Assembly: GCA_016790635.1 (NCBI GenBank)
Contig: JAEUOR010000035.1
Coordinates: 124,001 to 188,000 of the forward strand
Direction of reading: 5' to 3'
Length of the DNA: 64,000 bases
From: Burkholderiales bacterium
GTDB lineage: Bacteria > Pseudomonadota > Gammaproteobacteria > Burkholderiales > JAEUOS01
Below the pieces are notes generated by a model. The model was not told the DNA's origin. It saw nothing but the letters and a program-made list of their open reading frames with translations, and did no database searches. Numbering within the stretch: the stretch's first letter is position 1; the number at the start of each line of letters is the position of its first letter. Of the stretch, positions 53,053 to 64,000 are shown one piece after another. A program made the translations under genes and the position numbers.

Positions 53053-53354
53053 CTGCGCCGCCAAAGGTAGCGGTAGACGAACCCCGGATACGCAAGCACC
53101 ATGAACAGGCAGGCGGTGATCGCGTAGAACTCCCACCGCTGCGGATAGACAGGGCTGGTCGTGCCCTCGATCGCGCGCGCCAAGGCGCCCACGACAAGGT
53201 ACATGAAAAGCCACTCGAGGAGTCGCCAGCCGAAGGCCTTGCGGGTACCGCGCGGCGGCAGCACGAAAAATATGCGCTCGACCAGGAACGGCAGGTTGGC
53301 TCCGATCAGCGCCGTCGCGATCAGGAGCGCGATCGAAGCGCCGGATGCGTCCAA
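53049..53354 (-). CDS. DUF2818 family small membrane protein
   Basis: A 101-residue protein with three predicted helices (about 8-30, 45-62, 75-95). The pattern IGANLPFLVERIF near residue 17 and the basic C-terminus RYLWRRR match DUF2818. It is commonly found directly behind nuoN in betaproteobacteria; a role in complex I assembly is only a guess from position. Confidence 0.88.
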   Translation of the reverse strand: MDASGASIALLIATALIGANLPFLVERIFFVLPPRGTRKAFGWRLLEWLFMYLVVGALARAIEGTTSPVYPQRWEFYAITACLFMVLAYPGFVYRYLWRRR

Positions 53355-53374
53355 TCAGGCGCCCGCGGCGGTGG

Positions 53375-54838
53375 TCACAGCGAACCGCGCATGGCACTCA
53401 TGCAAAGCGTCATGAGCGAGCCGGGCAGGAGTCCCAGCAGCAGGATCGCCAGCGCATTCGCTGACAGCAGGACGCGCGTATCGGTGTCGGCGGTGATGGC
53501 GGCGGCGTCACGCGGTTCGTCGAAGAACATGAGCTTGACCACGCGCAGATAGTAGAAAGCACCAACCAGAGAAAACAGGACGGCAACGATCGCGAGCCAA
53601 AGCATGTCCGCCCCTACGGCCGCCTGCAGGACTGAAAGCTTGGCGTAGAAGCCGACCAGCGGCGGGATACCTGCCAGGGAGAACATGATCAGCAGCATCA
53701 TCCAGGCAAACCAGGGGCTGCGGGCGTTCAGGCCGCGGTAGTCGTCCAGTTCTTCGGCCTCGAATCCACGGCGAGCCATCAAAAGGATCATGCCGAACGC
53801 GGCCAGCGTGGTCAGGACGTAGGTGATGACGTAGAAGAGCGCCGACCCGTAGGCATCGACGGCGTTGAGATGATTGCCCTGCACCACCCCGGAAGCCAGG
53901 CCAAGCAGCATGAAGCCCATGTGCGAAATGGTCGAATAGGCGAGCATGCGCTTCAGGTTGGATTGCGCGATCGCCGCCAGGTTGCCGATCGCCATCGACA
54001 GGACCGCCAGGATCACGAGCATGTCCTGCCATTGCGCAGCGAGCGCGCCCAGCGCCACCGCCAGCATGCGGATGGAGATTGCAAAACCGGCCAGCTTCGG
54101 CGCCGCGCCAATCATCAGCGTGATGGCCGTCGGCGCACCGTGATACACATCGGGTACCCACATGTGAAAAGGCACCACGCCCAGCTTGAAGGCCAGTCCG
54201 GCGACAACGAAGACCAGACCAAAGAGGACCATCGCCCGACGCGCCCCGCCGCCGGGCGCCAACTCGCGCGCCACCGAGGCAAATTCCAGGTGCCCGCTGC
54301 CCCCGTAGATCATCGAGACTCCGTACAGCATCAACCCGGACGCCAGCGCGCCGAGGACGAAATACTTGATGGCAGCCTCAGTCGAAACCGCGGAGTCGCG
54401 ATTGAGTGCGACCATCGCGTACAACGACAGGGAGAGCATTTCCAGGCCCAGGTAAAGCGTGAGGAAATGCGCGGCCGAGATCATGACCATCATGCCCAGC
54501 AGTGCGAACATGGCGAGGATCAGGTACTCGCCAGTAAAAAGGCCGCGCTCCTCCATGTAGCGCCGCGCGTAAACCAGCGACGCCGCCACGGCGCCATAGG
54601 CACCCAGCTTGAGGAGGTGGGCAAGCGGGTCGCCGACAAACATGCCCGCGAACGCATGTGCCCGTGTCCCGTCAGCCAGCAATGCGACGGTGACGGAAGC
54701 GGCCATGGCCATTCCGACCAGGCAGATCCACTGCAGGATGGCGCGCCGTTCGCGCGGCAGCCACAAGTCGACCATCATCACCACCGCGATGGTCAAGGCG
54801 ATGATGATCTCGGGATAGGCGGGAATCATGCTTGTCAT
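53375..54838 (-). CDS. nuoN: NADH-quinone oxidoreductase subunit N
   Basis: A 487-residue antiporter-like subunit of complex I with about 14 helices. The discontinuous helix region [21 protein letters not shown] near 220-240 and [18 protein letters not shown] motif (observed [18 protein letters not shown] near 300) are diagnostic. ATG at 54838 lies 8 bases after nuoM. Confidence 0.96.
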   Translation of the reverse strand: MTSMIPAYPEIIIALTIAVVMMVDLWLPRERRAILQWICLVGMAMAASVTVALLADGTRAHAFAGMFVGDPLAHLLKLGAYGAVAASLVYARRYMEERGLFTGEYLILAMFALLGMMVMISAAHFLTLYLGLEMLSLSLYAMVALNRDSAVSTEAAIKYFVLGALASGLMLYGVSMIYGGSGHLEFASVARELAPGGGARRAMVLFGLVFVVAGLAFKLGVVPFHMWVPDVYHGAPTAITLMIGAAPKLAGFAISIRMLAVALGALAAQWQDMLVILAVLSMAIGNLAAIAQSNLKRMLAYSTISHMGFMLLGLASGVVQGNHLNAVDAYGSALFYVITYVLTTLAAFGMILLMARRGFEAEELDDYRGLNARSPWFAWMMLLIMFSLAGIPPLVGFYAKLSVLQAAVGADMLWLAIVAVLFSLVGAFYYLRVVKLMFFDEPRDAAAITADTDTRVLLSANALAILLLGLLPGSLMTLCMSAMRGSL

Positions 54839-54846
54839 CGGCGGCC

Positions 54847-56355
54847 TCAGATCTTGCTCTTGGCCACGTGCCGCGCCAGTTGTTCGACCGAGCCATGCAT
54901 CACGTCGGTGAAGGGTTTGGGATGGATGCCCATGTAGAGCACCGCTACCGCCAGCATTCCGAGAACCAGGAACTCGCGCGCGTTGAGGTCGGTCAGGGCC
55001 GCGACGCGGTCGTTGGCGACCGCGCCGAAGATGACGCGCTTGACCATCCACAGCGAATAGGCGGCACCGAAGATCAGGGTCGTCGCGGCGGCGAATGCCA
55101 CCCAGAAATTGAACTTGATCGCCCCCAGGATGACCAGGAACTCGCCGACAAAACCGGACGTGGCCGGCAGGCCGCTGTTGGCCATCGCGAACAGGACCGC
55201 GAAGGCTGCGAAGCGCGGCATGGTGTTGACCACGCCGCCGTAGTCGGAAATCTCGCGCGAGTGCATGCGGTCATAGAGCACGCCGATGCACAGGAACATC
55301 GCCCCGGAAATGAAGCCATGCGAGACCATCTGCGCGATACCGCCCTCGACTGCCATGCCGATCAGGGTGCCGTCGCGGAACATGAAAAAACCCAGCGTGA
55401 CAAAACCCATGTGCGCGATCGACGAGTACGCCACCAGTTTCTTCATGTCCTGCTGCACCAGTGCGACCAGGCCGATGTAGACCACGGCGATCAGGGACAG
55501 GGCGATCATGAGGCCGGCCAGTTCGCGGCTGCCGTCGGGGGCGATCGGCAGCGAAAAGCGCAGGAAGCCGTAGGCGCCCAGCTTGAGCATGATCGCCGCC
55601 AGCACCACCGATCCGCCGGTGGGCGCCTGCACGTGGGCGTCCGGCAGCCAGGTGTGTACTGGCCACATCGGCACCTTGACCGCGAACGCGGCCAGAAAGG
55701 CCAGAAACAGGAGTTTTTGCGCGCCCAGTGACAGCGGCAGCGAGTGCCACGCGGTGATGTCGAAACTGCCGCCCGATTCCAGGTACAGATAAATGATCGC
55801 CACCAGTGTCAGGAGCGATCCCAAGAGCGTATAGAGAAAGAACTTGAAAGCCGCGTAGACGCGATTCTGTCCGCCCCACACCCCGATGATGATGAACATC
55901 GGGATCAGCGTAGCCTCGAAGAAGACGTAGAACAGTGCACCGTCGAGAGCGCAAAAGACACCGATCATGAGCCCCGAGAGGATCAGGAATGCGCCCATGT
56001 ACTGCGCCACCCGGGTCTCGATCACCTCCCACCCGGCGATCACCACGAGCACGGTGATGAAGGCGGTCAGCGGGACGAAGAGCATCGAAATTCCGTCCAC
56101 CCCCAGGTAGTACTGGATGTGGAAGCGCTCGATCCAGTCAATGCGCTCGACGAACTGGAATTGCGCGCTGGCGCCGTTGAAATCGATCAGCAGCGGAACG
56201 GTGACCGCAAGGCCGGCCAGGGCGCCGATCAACGCCAGCGCACGAGCGAGCGCCGCATTACGGTCGTTGCCGGTCGCGAAAACCACCAGGCCCGCGATGA
56301 TCGGTACCCAGATCGCGAGGCTCAGAATGGGGGCGCTGGCGGGCATGCTGGTCAT
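54847..56355 (-). CDS. nuoM: NADH-quinone oxidoreductase subunit M
   Basis: A 502-residue antiporter-like subunit. [18 protein letters not shown] near 145-162, [15 protein letters not shown] near 235 and the [13 protein letters not shown] motif near 315 define it. The ATG overlaps the nuoL stop (ATGA). Confidence 0.96.
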   Translation of the reverse strand: MTSMPASAPILSLAIWVPIIAGLVVFATGNDRNAALARALALIGALAGLAVTVPLLIDFNGASAQFQFVERIDWIERFHIQYYLGVDGISMLFVPLTAFITVLVVIAGWEVIETRVAQYMGAFLILSGLMIGVFCALDGALFYVFFEATLIPMFIIIGVWGGQNRVYAAFKFFLYTLLGSLLTLVAIIYLYLESGGSFDITAWHSLPLSLGAQKLLFLAFLAAFAVKVPMWPVHTWLPDAHVQAPTGGSVVLAAIMLKLGAYGFLRFSLPIAPDGSRELAGLMIALSLIAVVYIGLVALVQQDMKKLVAYSSIAHMGFVTLGFFMFRDGTLIGMAVEGGIAQMVSHGFISGAMFLCIGVLYDRMHSREISDYGGVVNTMPRFAAFAVLFAMANSGLPATSGFVGEFLVILGAIKFNFWVAFAAATTLIFGAAYSLWMVKRVIFGAVANDRVAALTDLNAREFLVLGMLAVAVLYMGIHPKPFTDVMHGSVEQLARHVAKSKI

Positions 56356-58388
56356 TTGGCACCGCCAGGAAAGCCGAACAAGGTCAGCGAAAACAGTACC
56401 GCGATGATCATGACGAAAGCGTATTGGTAGAGGTAGCCGGTCTGGATGAGCCGGGTAGCGCGGGCCACCCAGCCGACCAGACGACTGCTTCCATTGACCA
56501 GGATGCCGTCAATCACGGTCACATCGCCGCCCTTCCAGAGGCCGCGTCCTGCCAGACGCGCGCCCGCTGCGAACACCAGGTCGTTGAACCTGTCCATGTA
56601 GTACTTGTTGTCGAGCAGCGTGTGGATCGCTGCGAAGCGCGCCTGGATCACCGCCGGCAGGTCCGGACGGGCGATGTAGAGGAACCACGCGGTCGCGACA
56701 CCCGCGACTGCCAGCCAGAATGGCGCGGTCACAAGCGAGTGCATGCCCATGCCGGCCGCACGCCCGTGCTCGGCGAAAAGGGCGCCCAGCTTGGCCATCG
56801 CCGGATGGTTGTCGGAGACTGCGATCACGGCCTTGAAGAAATCGCCGTGCAGCATCGTGCCGATGGTCAGGTAGCCGATGGCCACCGACGGCAGGGCCAA
56901 CAAGACTAGCGGCAACCACACCACCCAAGGCGTCTCGTGCGGTTTCTCCCCATGCGCCAGGCCATGGTGTTCGTCGTCGTGATCGCCATGCGGCACCTGA
57001 TCGTAGCGCTCGTTGCCGTGAAACACCATGAAGTACATGCGGAAGGAATAGAAGGCGGTCACGAAGACGCCGGCAAGCACACACGCGTAGGCGAAGCCGG
57101 CGCCGGGCACGTTGGCGAAACGCACCGCTTCGATGATGCTGTCCTTGGAATAGAACCCGGACAGGAACGGCGTCCCGATCAGCGCCAGAGAGCCGATCAG
57201 TGATGTGATCCAGGTGATCTTCATGTACTTCCAGGTCCCGCCCATGTAGCGCATGTCCTGGTTATGGTGCATGCCGATGATCACGGATCCGGCGGCCAGA
57301 AACAGCAGTGCCTTGAAGAACGCATGCGTCATCAGGTGAAAGATCGCCACCGAGTATGCCGATGCACCGAGGGCAACTGTCATGTAACCGAGTTGCGAGA
57401 GGGTCGAATAGGCAACCACCCGCTTGATGTCGTTCTGCACGACGCCCAAGAAACCCATGAAGAGCGCGGTGATCGCGCCGATCACGATGACGAAGGAAAG
57501 CGCCGCCTCGGACAGTTCGAACAGCGGCGACATGCGCGCCACCATGAAGATACCGGCGGTGACCATGGTCGCGGCGTGGATCAGGGCCGAGATGGGCGTC
57601 GGCCCCTCCATCGAATCGGGCAGCCAGACGTGCAGCGGGAACTGCGCGCTCTTGCCCATTGCACCGATGAAAAGGGCGATGCAGATGGCGGTCAGGACCG
57701 TCGGCGAGCCCGGCAGGAAATCCACCGACGTTCCAGCGAGTGCGGCGAGATCCTTGTGCGCGAAGACCTCGGCGTAGTTCATGCTTCCGAAATAGGCCAG
57801 CACCAGGCCGATCCCCAGGAGGAAGCCGAAGTCGCCGACCCGGTTGACCAGGAAGGCCTTGAGATTCGCGTAGATCGCCGTGGGCCGCGTGTACCAGAAA
57901 CCGATCAGCAGGTAGCTGACCAACCCCACTGCCTCCCAGCCGAAAAAGAGTTGCAGGAAGTTGTTGCTCATGACCAGCATGAGCATCGCGAAGGTGAAAA
58001 GCGAGATGTAACCGAAGAATCGCTGGTAGCCGGGATCGTCGGCCATGTAACCGATGGTGTAGATGTGCACCATCAGCGACACGAAGGTGACCACCAGCAT
58101 CATGGTCACTGACAGCCGGTCGATGAGGAAGCCGATGTCGAAGCTGACGCCGTCTGCGACGGTCCAGACATAGAGCGCCTGGTTGAAGAGCGCGCCAGGG
58201 ACGGCAAACGCCTCCCTGGCCACGAGCACCGACCCGACGAACGACGCCAGCACTCCCAGGATGGTCGCCAAGTGCGCGCCGCGACGGCCCACCACGGCGC
58301 CGAAGAAGCGGGTGCCGAACAGTCCGGCGACGCAGGCACCGGCCAGCGGCGCCAGCGCGATCACGAGCAGAAGCTGGGTCAAGCTCAT
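56352..58388 (-). CDS. nuoL: NADH-quinone oxidoreductase subunit L
   Basis: A 678-residue largest antiporter-like subunit, with FFGWEAVGLVSYLLIGFWY near 145-163, PLHVWLPDSMEGPTPISALIHAATMV near 250-275 (written in part: WLPDSMEGPTPISALIHA) and RVVAYSTLSQLGYM near 320. The C-terminal region carries the long lateral helix typical of NuoL. Normal length. Confidence 0.96.
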   Translation of the reverse strand: MSLTQLLLVIALAPLAGACVAGLFGTRFFGAVVGRRGAHLATILGVLASFVGSVLVAREAFAVPGALFNQALYVWTVADGVSFDIGFLIDRLSVTMMLVVTFVSLMVHIYTIGYMADDPGYQRFFGYISLFTFAMLMLVMSNNFLQLFFGWEAVGLVSYLLIGFWYTRPTAIYANLKAFLVNRVGDFGFLLGIGLVLAYFGSMNYAEVFAHKDLAALAGTSVDFLPGSPTVLTAICIALFIGAMGKSAQFPLHVWLPDSMEGPTPISALIHAATMVTAGIFMVARMSPLFELSEAALSFVIVIGAITALFMGFLGVVQNDIKRVVAYSTLSQLGYMTVALGASAYSVAIFHLMTHAFFKALLFLAAGSVIIGMHHNQDMRYMGGTWKYMKITWITSLIGSLALIGTPFLSGFYSKDSIIEAVRFANVPGAGFAYACVLAGVFVTAFYSFRMYFMVFHGNERYDQVPHGDHDDEHHGLAHGEKPHETPWVVWLPLVLLALPSVAIGYLTIGTMLHGDFFKAVIAVSDNHPAMAKLGALFAEHGRAAGMGMHSLVTAPFWLAVAGVATAWFLYIARPDLPAVIQARFAAIHTLLDNKYYMDRFNDLVFAAGARLAGRGLWKGGDVTVIDGILVNGSSRLVGWVARATRLIQTGYLYQYAFVMIIAVLFSLTLFGFPGGAK

Positions 58389-58395
58389 CTGCCTG

Positions 58396-58698
58396 TCAGC
58401 CTTTCAGCGAGTCGAGTTCGTCGACTGCAACGGTATTGAGGTTGCGGAACAACACCACCAGGATCGCCAGGCCGATGGCCGCCTCGGCTGCCGCGACGGT
58501 GAGTATGAAGAAAACGAAGATCTGCCCGTCGGGGTCGCCCAGGAAGTGGGAGAAGGTCACGAAATTCATGTTGACCGCGAGGAGCATGAGTTCGATGGCC
58601 ATCAGGAGCACGATCAGGTTGCGGCGATTGAGGAAAATGCCGACCGCGCTGATCGCGAACAGGATCGCACCCAGGACCAGGAGGCTGGTCTGCGTCAT
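58396..58698 (-). CDS. nuoK: NADH-quinone oxidoreductase subunit K
   Basis: A 100-residue subunit with three helices. The buried glutamate in [15 protein letters not shown] near 30-44 and the [10 protein letters not shown] motif near 68-77 identify it. ATG at 58698 overlaps the nuoJ stop (ATGA); longer upstream translation is not NuoK-like. Confidence 0.95.
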   Translation of the reverse strand: MTQTSLLVLGAILFAISAVGIFLNRRNLIVLLMAIELMLLAVNMNFVTFSHFLGDPDGQIFVFFILTVAAAEAAIGLAILVVLFRNLNTVAVDELDSLKG

Positions 58699-59330
58699 TG
58701 CTTGCCCCCCTCGCCTTCGCTGCCGGCAGCAACCCCGGACTCGGCCGGCATGCTGACGATGCGCAGGCGATCCGAACGCTTGACCCGCACCTGCGCAGCT
58801 GGATTCTGCGCCCTGACGTCCTTGCGTCCGCGCAGCGTCAGCGCGATTGCCGCCACGATGGCCACCAGCAGGATGAGCGCGGCTAGTTCCAGCGGAAACG
58901 CGTACTCGGTGTAGATCAGACGCCCCAGTTCCTTGATGTTGCTGTATCCGGGCTGTGCCCATGCCGGATTGGCGGGCGCGCTGCCGGAAAACGACGGGCT
59001 CATGAGCAGGAATGCCATCTCGAGCAGCATGACCACGCCTACCACCACCCCCAGGCGCGAATGTTTCCAGAAGCCCTCGCGCACGCGGTCAAGATTGATG
59101 TCGAGCATCATGACCACGAACAGGAACAGCACCATCACGGCGCCGACGTAGACCAGTACCAGCGAGATCGCCAGGAACTCTGCCTTGAGCAGCACCCAGA
59201 TGCCCGCCGCCGAGAAGAATGACAACACCAGGAGGAGCGCAGCGTTCACCGGGTTGCGGGTCGTGATCACGCCGGTGGCCGCGACGATCAGCACCAGCGA
59301 GAAACCGTAGAAGACCAGGTCTTTGAACAT
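58695..59330 (-). CDS. nuoJ: NADH-quinone oxidoreductase subunit J
   Basis: A 211-residue subunit with five helices, including [26 protein letters not shown] near 52-77 (in part [16 protein letters not shown]). A polar C-terminal extension after the last helix (about 170-211) is longer than in short NuoJ forms. Confidence 0.95.
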   Translation of the reverse strand: MFKDLVFYGFSLVLIVAATGVITTRNPVNAALLLVLSFFSAAGIWVLLKAEFLAISLVLVYVGAVMVLFLFVVMMLDINLDRVREGFWKHSRLGVVVGVVMLLEMAFLLMSPSFSGSAPANPAWAQPGYSNIKELGRLIYTEYAFPLELAALILLVAIVAAIALTLRGRKDVRAQNPAAQVRVKRSDRLRIVSMPAESGVAAGSEGEGGKQ

Positions 59331-59345
59331 GAGTGGACTAGGTTC

Positions 59346-59843
59346 CTAGCGATACCGCGCATCGTTGCCGCGCGCGGCAGCGATGTCTTCTTCGTAGCGG
59401 TCACCGATCGCCAGCAGCATCTCCTTGGTGTAGTACAGGTCGCCGCGCTTCTCGCCGTGGTACTCGAGGACATGGGTTTCGACGATCGAATCAACCGGAC
59501 AGGATTCCTCGCAAAAACCGCAAAAAATGCACTTGGTGAGGTCGATGTCGTAGCGTGTCGTGCGGCGCGTGCCGTCGTCGCGCACATCCGACTCGATGGT
59601 GATGGCCAGCGCCGGGCAAACCGCCTCGCACAGCTTGCACGCGATGCAGCGTTCCTCGCCATTCGGATAGCGGCGCAGGGCATGCAGGCCGCGAAAGCGC
59701 GGCGACTGCGGAGTCTTCTCCTCGGGAAACTGGAGTGTGATCTTGCGCTCGAACAGATGGCGCCCGGTCAGGGCCATGCCTTTGACCAGTTCCTTCAAGA
59801 GCAAACTGCCGAAGAATTCGCGGACTGCGGTGGCTGCGGACAT
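59346..59843 (-). CDS. nuoI: NADH-quinone oxidoreductase subunit I
   Basis: A 165-residue peripheral ferredoxin subunit with two [4Fe-4S] ligand sets: [13 protein letters not shown] near 63-75 and [13 protein letters not shown] near 102-114. These pass electrons from NuoG towards quinone. It lies 6 bases behind nuoH. Confidence 0.97.
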   Translation of the reverse strand: MSAATAVREFFGSLLLKELVKGMALTGRHLFERKITLQFPEEKTPQSPRFRGLHALRRYPNGEERCIACKLCEAVCPALAITIESDVRDDGTRRTTRYDIDLTKCIFCGFCEESCPVDSIVETHVLEYHGEKRGDLYYTKEMLLAIGDRYEEDIAAARGNDARYR

Positions 59844-59849
59844 GGCCCT

Positions 59850-60953
59850 CTAGCTCCAGATGTTCCAGGGCGACACGGTCCAGATGGCGACGACCGTGAG
59901 CCAGACCAGCGTGATCGGGATGAACACCTTCCAGCCCAGGCGCATGATCTGGTCGTAGCGATAGCGCGGGAACGTCGCCCGGATCCAGATGAAAAAGGTG
60001 ATGCCGCCAAAAACCTTGGCGAACAGCCACACCCACCCTGGTATCCAGTTCGTGACCGCCGAGTCCCACGGTGCATCCCAGCCGCCCAAGAAAAAGATCG
60101 CCGCCAACCCCGAGATCAGGATCATGTTGGCGTACTCGGCCAGGAAGAAGAGCGCGAAGGCCATGCCCGAGTACTCGACCATGTGCCCGGCGACGATCTC
60201 CGATTCACCTTCGACCACGTCGAAGGGATGACGACTGGTCTCCGCGACTCCGGAAACCATGTAGACGACGAACACCGGCAGGAGCGGCAACCAGTTCCAG
60301 GACAGGAAATTCAGGCCCATCTCCGCGAACATGCCCTCCTGCTGGCCCTGCACGATATCGGTCATGTTCAGACTGCCCGCGACCAGCAAGACGATGAGGA
60401 GCGAAAAACCCATCGCCAGTTCGTAGGAGATCATCTGCGCGGAAGCGCGCAGCGCACCCAGGAACGCGTACTTTGAATTCGACGCCCAGCCTGCCAGGAT
60501 CACCCCGTACACCTCCAGCGAGGTGATCGCCATGATGAAGAGCAGGCCGGCATCGATGTTCGACAATGCAACGTCTGGTCCGAACGGCATCACGGCCCAA
60601 GCCGCCATGGCCGGCATGATCACCATGATCGGCGCGAGGACGAAGAGCAGCTTGTTCGCTCCCGCCGGAATGATGACTTCCTTCAGCAGGAGCTTGATGC
60701 CATCGGCGATCGGCTGCGCCAGTCCGCCCAGCGCGCGAATGCCGAAAAAGGTGGTCACGTTGGGACCCAGGCGCACCTGCATCCACCCGATCAGCTTGCG
60801 CTCGTAGAGCGTGGTGTAGGCAACCGCCCCCATCAGGGGAGCGACGATGCAGACGATCAGGAGGAGCGTCTTGACCAGAGTGAAAAGGTAGGGCCATGCC
60901 GCTCCGACATGGGCGGTGCCCCATTGGTGCAGTTCGAAGGCCAGTGCGTCCAT
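59850..60953 (-). CDS. nuoH: NADH-quinone oxidoreductase subunit H
   Basis: A 367-residue membrane subunit at the quinone site. [16 protein letters not shown] near 50-65 and [20 protein letters not shown] near 235 are family hallmarks; the latter is the quinone-loop motif. ATG at 60953 overlaps the nuoG stop by one base (TGATG). Confidence 0.97.
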   Translation of the reverse strand: MDALAFELHQWGTAHVGAAWPYLFTLVKTLLLIVCIVAPLMGAVAYTTLYERKLIGWMQVRLGPNVTTFFGIRALGGLAQPIADGIKLLLKEVIIPAGANKLLFVLAPIMVIMPAMAAWAVMPFGPDVALSNIDAGLLFIMAITSLEVYGVILAGWASNSKYAFLGALRASAQMISYELAMGFSLLIVLLVAGSLNMTDIVQGQQEGMFAEMGLNFLSWNWLPLLPVFVVYMVSGVAETSRHPFDVVEGESEIVAGHMVEYSGMAFALFFLAEYANMILISGLAAIFFLGGWDAPWDSAVTNWIPGWVWLFAKVFGGITFFIWIRATFPRYRYDQIMRLGWKVFIPITLVWLTVVAIWTVSPWNIWS

Positions 60954-63262
60954 CAGGCAGCCCGCACTTCCAGAGAACCGGCCAGCGGGCCGATGGACAG
61001 GGTATCCGGATGGGCGCCGGGCAATCGGACGCAGCCGCGGGCAATGCCCGGATCGGCGGCGACGCCAACCAGAGCAACTCCGCCGGCCGCGGCGACCTCC
61101 ACCCGCTCGGGCGAACCGAGTGCGGTCAGGTCGTCAGGATGCAGGCGTGCCAGCGGCGGGCGCGCATCGGCCGTCAATGCGAGTGAAGCCGCGCGTCGGA
61201 CCAATGGATCGGACCAGTAGATGGGAATCTCCGCGACGCGTTCAAAACCTGCTGCCACCGCAGGCGCCGCCGCCGCGCCCGGGACGGGCGGACGGTTGTC
61301 GAGGCGCGCCGAGAGATCGGCCGGCAGGCACTCGGCACGTACTGCCTCGGTCGAATCGTGATCAAAGCCGGCCAGGCCCAGCAGATTGCCCAATACGCGC
61401 AGGACCTTCCAGCCCGGGCGCGTTTCGCCGAGCGGCTTGACGACGCCGTTGAAGGTCTGCGCCCGTCCCTCGCAGTTGATGAAGGCACCTGCCGTTTCGG
61501 TGAAGGGCGCAATCGGCAGGAGCACATCCGCGCAGTCGGTCGAATGGCGAAACGGCGTCAGGACCACGCTCAAATCCGCGCTCTTGAGGGCGGCGACGGC
61601 CCGCGCGCCATGCGCGGTGTCCAGGCTCACCTCGGCACCGACCACAAGGTAGGCGCGCCGCGGCTCGGCCAGCATCGCTGCTGCCGACAGGCCGCCGGCC
61701 GCGGGAGTCGCGCGGGCAATGTAGCCGCCCACCGAGTTGGACGCTTCGCCGAAAAATCCCAGGCGAACGCGCGCCTCGGGGTTGGCCTCTACCAACGCAT
61801 CGACGATCTCCTGCATGACGCGATGAACCTCGCCGGCCTGCAAGGTCTGCTCGGCATGACTGCCCGCGAAAAGCGCGATGTCGCGTCCCTGGCGAAGGCT
61901 CGTGGCGATGGTCGCTATGTTGGCCGGGGCATCCGCCCCGCGCAGCGAGGCCAACAGGGAGCGCAACTCGGCGACCAGCCTGCTGGGCGCGACCACGCTC
62001 TCGCTGGCGACATTGATGAGCCAGTCCCGGCTGGACGCGGAATGGATGGAATGCAGATGCGCCTGCTTGCGCGCGATGGCGCGCAGGCGCGCCGCGATCA
62101 ACGGATGATCCTTGCGCAAAAAGCTGCCGACCACGAGCACCCGGTCAAGCTTGTCCAGGTCGGCGAGCGGCATGCCCAGCCAGGGCGCAGTTCCGCCGCT
62201 GCGATCGCCGGAGAAATCACTTTGGCGAAGGCGAAAATCGATGTTCTCGCTGCCCAGTCCACGCGTGAGCTTTTGCGCCAAGTGCATCTCTTCGAGCGTG
62301 GCGTGCGGAGACACCAGGGTGCCGATTGCCGCCGCACCATGGCGCGTCGCGACGTCCTTCAGACCGTGCGCGACGAATTCCAGGGCGGTCGGCCAATCGA
62401 CCTCCTTCCATTCGCCGCCCTGCTTGACCATCGGCGCGGTCAGGCGGTCGGGCGAGTTGAGTGCCTCGTAGGAAAAGCGATCCTTGTCGCTGATCCAGCA
62501 TTCATTGACCGCGTCGTTCTCTTGCGGCACCACGCGCATGACGCGGTCGCCCTTGACCTGGATGACCAGGTTGGCGCCCAGTGAATCATGCGGGCTCACG
62601 CTCCTGCGTCGCGACAGCTCCCAGGTGCGCGCCGAGTAGCGGAAAGGCTTGCTGGTGAGGGCGCCGACCGGGCAGATGTCGATCATGTTGCCGGAGAGCT
62701 CGGAATCGACCGTCTTGCCAACGAAGGAGGTGATCTCGGAATGCTCGCCGCGGCCGAGCATGCCCAGTTCCATGACGCCGGCGATCTCCTGTCCGAAACG
62801 CACGCAGCGGGTGCAGTGGATGCAGCGCGTCATCTCCTCCATCGAGATCAGCGGGCCGACGTTCTTGTGGAACACGACACGCTTTTCCTCGCTGTAGCGC
62901 GATGCCGACCCGCCGTAGCCGACCGCGAGGTCCTGCAACTGGCACTCGCCGCCCTGGTCGCAGATCGGGCAATCGAGAGGATGGTTGATGAGCAGGAATT
63001 CCATGACGCCCTGCTGGGCCTTCTTGGCCTGCTCGGACGCGGTCCACACCTTCATGCCCTGCGTGACCGGGGTGGCGCAGGCGGGCAGCGGCTTGGGCGC
63101 TTTCTCGACCTGCACCAGGCACATGCGGCAATTGGCTGCGATCGACAGTTTCTTGTGGTAGCAGAAGTGCGGTACATAGACGTCGAGCTTGTTGCACGCG
63201 TCCATGACCATGCTGCCTTCACGCACCTCGACCTTCACGCCATCGACTTCGACTTCGACCAT
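60953..63262 (-). CDS. nuoG: NADH-quinone oxidoreductase subunit G
   Basis: A 769-residue subunit. The N-terminal [2Fe-2S] domain has [19 protein letters not shown] near 30-48, followed by [12 protein letters not shown] near 98-112 and the HCTRCVRF 4Fe-4S set near 147. A molybdopterin-type domain (about 220-769) follows. The N-terminus matches the family ([13 protein letters not shown]). Confidence 0.96.
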   Translation of the reverse strand: MVEVEVDGVKVEVREGSMVMDACNKLDVYVPHFCYHKKLSIAANCRMCLVQVEKAPKPLPACATPVTQGMKVWTASEQAKKAQQGVMEFLLINHPLDCPICDQGGECQLQDLAVGYGGSASRYSEEKRVVFHKNVGPLISMEEMTRCIHCTRCVRFGQEIAGVMELGMLGRGEHSEITSFVGKTVDSELSGNMIDICPVGALTSKPFRYSARTWELSRRRSVSPHDSLGANLVIQVKGDRVMRVVPQENDAVNECWISDKDRFSYEALNSPDRLTAPMVKQGGEWKEVDWPTALEFVAHGLKDVATRHGAAAIGTLVSPHATLEEMHLAQKLTRGLGSENIDFRLRQSDFSGDRSGGTAPWLGMPLADLDKLDRVLVVGSFLRKDHPLIAARLRAIARKQAHLHSIHSASSRDWLINVASESVVAPSRLVAELRSLLASLRGADAPANIATIATSLRQGRDIALFAGSHAEQTLQAGEVHRVMQEIVDALVEANPEARVRLGFFGEASNSVGGYIARATPAAGGLSAAAMLAEPRRAYLVVGAEVSLDTAHGARAVAALKSADLSVVLTPFRHSTDCADVLLPIAPFTETAGAFINCEGRAQTFNGVVKPLGETRPGWKVLRVLGNLLGLAGFDHDSTEAVRAECLPADLSARLDNRPPVPGAAAAPAVAAGFERVAEIPIYWSDPLVRRAASLALTADARPPLARLHPDDLTALGSPERVEVAAAGGVALVGVAADPGIARGCVRLPGAHPDTLSIGPLAGSLEVRAA

Positions 63263-63274
63263 GGGTCCGGGTTC

Positions 63275-64000
63275 CTAGACGTAGGCCGGCACGAGGCAGC
63301 GCCCGTGCTCGATGTGGTGGACAAACTCGTCGCGATACGTCTTGACGAAGGCACGCACCGGCATGGCTGCCGCGTCACCCAGCGCACAGATGGTGCGGCC
63401 CTGGATGTTGTCGGCGACCGAGTTGAGAAGATCCAGGTCCTCCATGCGCCCCTTGCCATGCTCGATGCGATGCACCATGCGGTACAACCAACCGGTACCT
63501 TCCCGACAAGGCGTGCACTGGCCGCAGGATTCCTCGTAGTAGAAGTAGGACAGACGCAACAGGCACTTGACCATGCAGCGCGTCTCGTCCATGACGATCA
63601 CGGCGCCGGAACCGAGCATCGACCCGGCCTTGGCAATCGAGTCGTAATCCATGTCGGTATTCATCATGACTTCACCGGTCAGGACCGGCATCGACGAGCC
63701 GCCGGGAATGACCGCCTTGATCTTCTTGCCGCCGCGCATCCCGCCGGCCAGCTCGAGCAGCTTTGCAAACGGCGTGCCGAGCGGAATCTCGTAGTTGCCG
63801 GGCTTCTCGACGTCACCGGAGACCGAGAAAAGCTTGGTACCGCCGTTGTTGGGTTTTCCGAGTTCGAGGAACCTGTCGCCGCCGTTGCGGATGATCCAGG
63901 GTACGGCGGCGAATGTCTCGGTGTTGTTGATGGTGGTCGGCTTGCCGTACAGGCCGTAGCTGGCCGGGAACGGCGGCTTGAAGCGCGGCTGCCCCTTCTT
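63275..64000 (-). CDS. nuoF: NADH-quinone oxidoreductase subunit F (partial, C-terminal part)
   Basis: The C-terminal 241 residues of the NADH/FMN-binding subunit; the start lies beyond the right edge. Visible are YGKPTTINNTETFAAVPWII and GTKLFSVSGDV, and the [4Fe-4S] motif SCGQCTPCREGTGW (Cys set near the C-terminus), with the fourth Cys in CALGDAAAMP. It is followed by nuoG after 12 bases. An internal ATG at 63739 is not the start. Confidence 0.96.
   Translation of the reverse strand, partial: KKGQPRFKPPFPASYGLYGKPTTINNTETFAAVPWIIRNGGDRFLELGKPNNGGTKLFSVSGDVEKPGNYEIPLGTPFAKLLELAGGMRGGKKIKAVIPGGSSMPVLTGEVMMNTDMDYDSIAKAGSMLGSGAVIVMDETRCMVKCLLRLSYFYYEESCGQCTPCREGTGWLYRMVHRIEHGKGRMEDLDLLNSVADNIQGRTICALGDAAAMPVRAFVKTYRDEFVHHIEHGRCLVPAYV

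Noticed and set aside
1..64000. CRISPR arrays, insertion sequences or prophage genes
   Set aside because: No regularly spaced repeats, transposase or integrase reading frames, or phage structural genes were found.

Overview
The window is a GC-rich, densely coded bacterial chromosome segment. Its gene content and order suggest a betaproteobacterium close to Burkholderiales. The pointers are surE-pcm-nlpD followed by rlmD, zapA directly followed by 6S RNA, a Bug-type solute receptor, a nuo operon ending in a DUF2818 gene plus a NUDIX gene, and apbC divergent from metG. No phage, insertion sequence, CRISPR array or rRNA operon was seen. Almost everything is chromosomal housekeeping or transport, and most neighbours overlap by 1-11 bases or lie within 50 bases.

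Layout. 1-7377 (minus): a branched-chain-amino-acid type ABC importer (receptor, livH, livM, livG, livF), then a large FtsX/YbbP-like permease and the start of rmuC. 7378-13605: a DUF4126 membrane protein, a large protein with a likely PilZ domain, thyA-folA, and an arginine/lysine-type decarboxylase. 13648-17221: tRNA-Arg(ACG) and a zinc-ribbon/class III cyclase/AAA protein. 17300-22075: a putative small-molecule uptake and catabolism cluster (exported cyclase-family hydrolase, AtuA-like protein, Bug receptor, convergent SDR). 22245-24245: guaC, tRNA-Ser(TGA), a Bax-inhibitor-1 family protein. 24268-28820 (minus): surE-pcm-nlpD-exonuclease-rlmD, where rpoS would be expected but is not present. 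28850-38582: two coupled EamA exporters, a TrkA-type potassium channel, an SDR, hutG-like, apbC, metG and a SulP transporter. 38594-41756: a WbuC-type cupin and a BtuFDC-like vitamin B12 importer. 41757-43027: a 365-base gap, a ZapB-like coiled coil, zapA and 6S RNA. 43060-47845: EVE protein, TauE/SafE permease, cNMP/CBS/nucleotidyltransferase protein, DnaQ-like exonuclease, nudC. 47865-52493: LolD and LolC/E, and a five-PAS orphan histidine kinase. 52504-64000 (minus): NUDIX hydrolase, DUF2818 and nuoN-M-L-K-J-I-H-G-F, with nuoF cut by the window edge.

How the genes work together. The nuo operon encodes respiratory complex I, and ApbC (Mrp) may supply iron-sulfur clusters. thyA and folA form the dTMP/tetrahydrofolate cycle. 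LolCD with NlpD serve envelope biogenesis. The ABC, Bug, EamA, SulP, TauE and Btu systems give broad solute exchange.

Promoter-like signals recur as TAGAAT, TACCAT, TACACT or TATTCT close to start codons, usually without a good -35 box. The points most worth a second look are the absence of rpoS from its usual locus, an intrinsic terminator 24 bases before the decarboxylase start, a probably leaderless thyA, the cyclase-flanked catabolic cluster, the likely PilZ protein, and the long leader before the TTG-initiated btuC.
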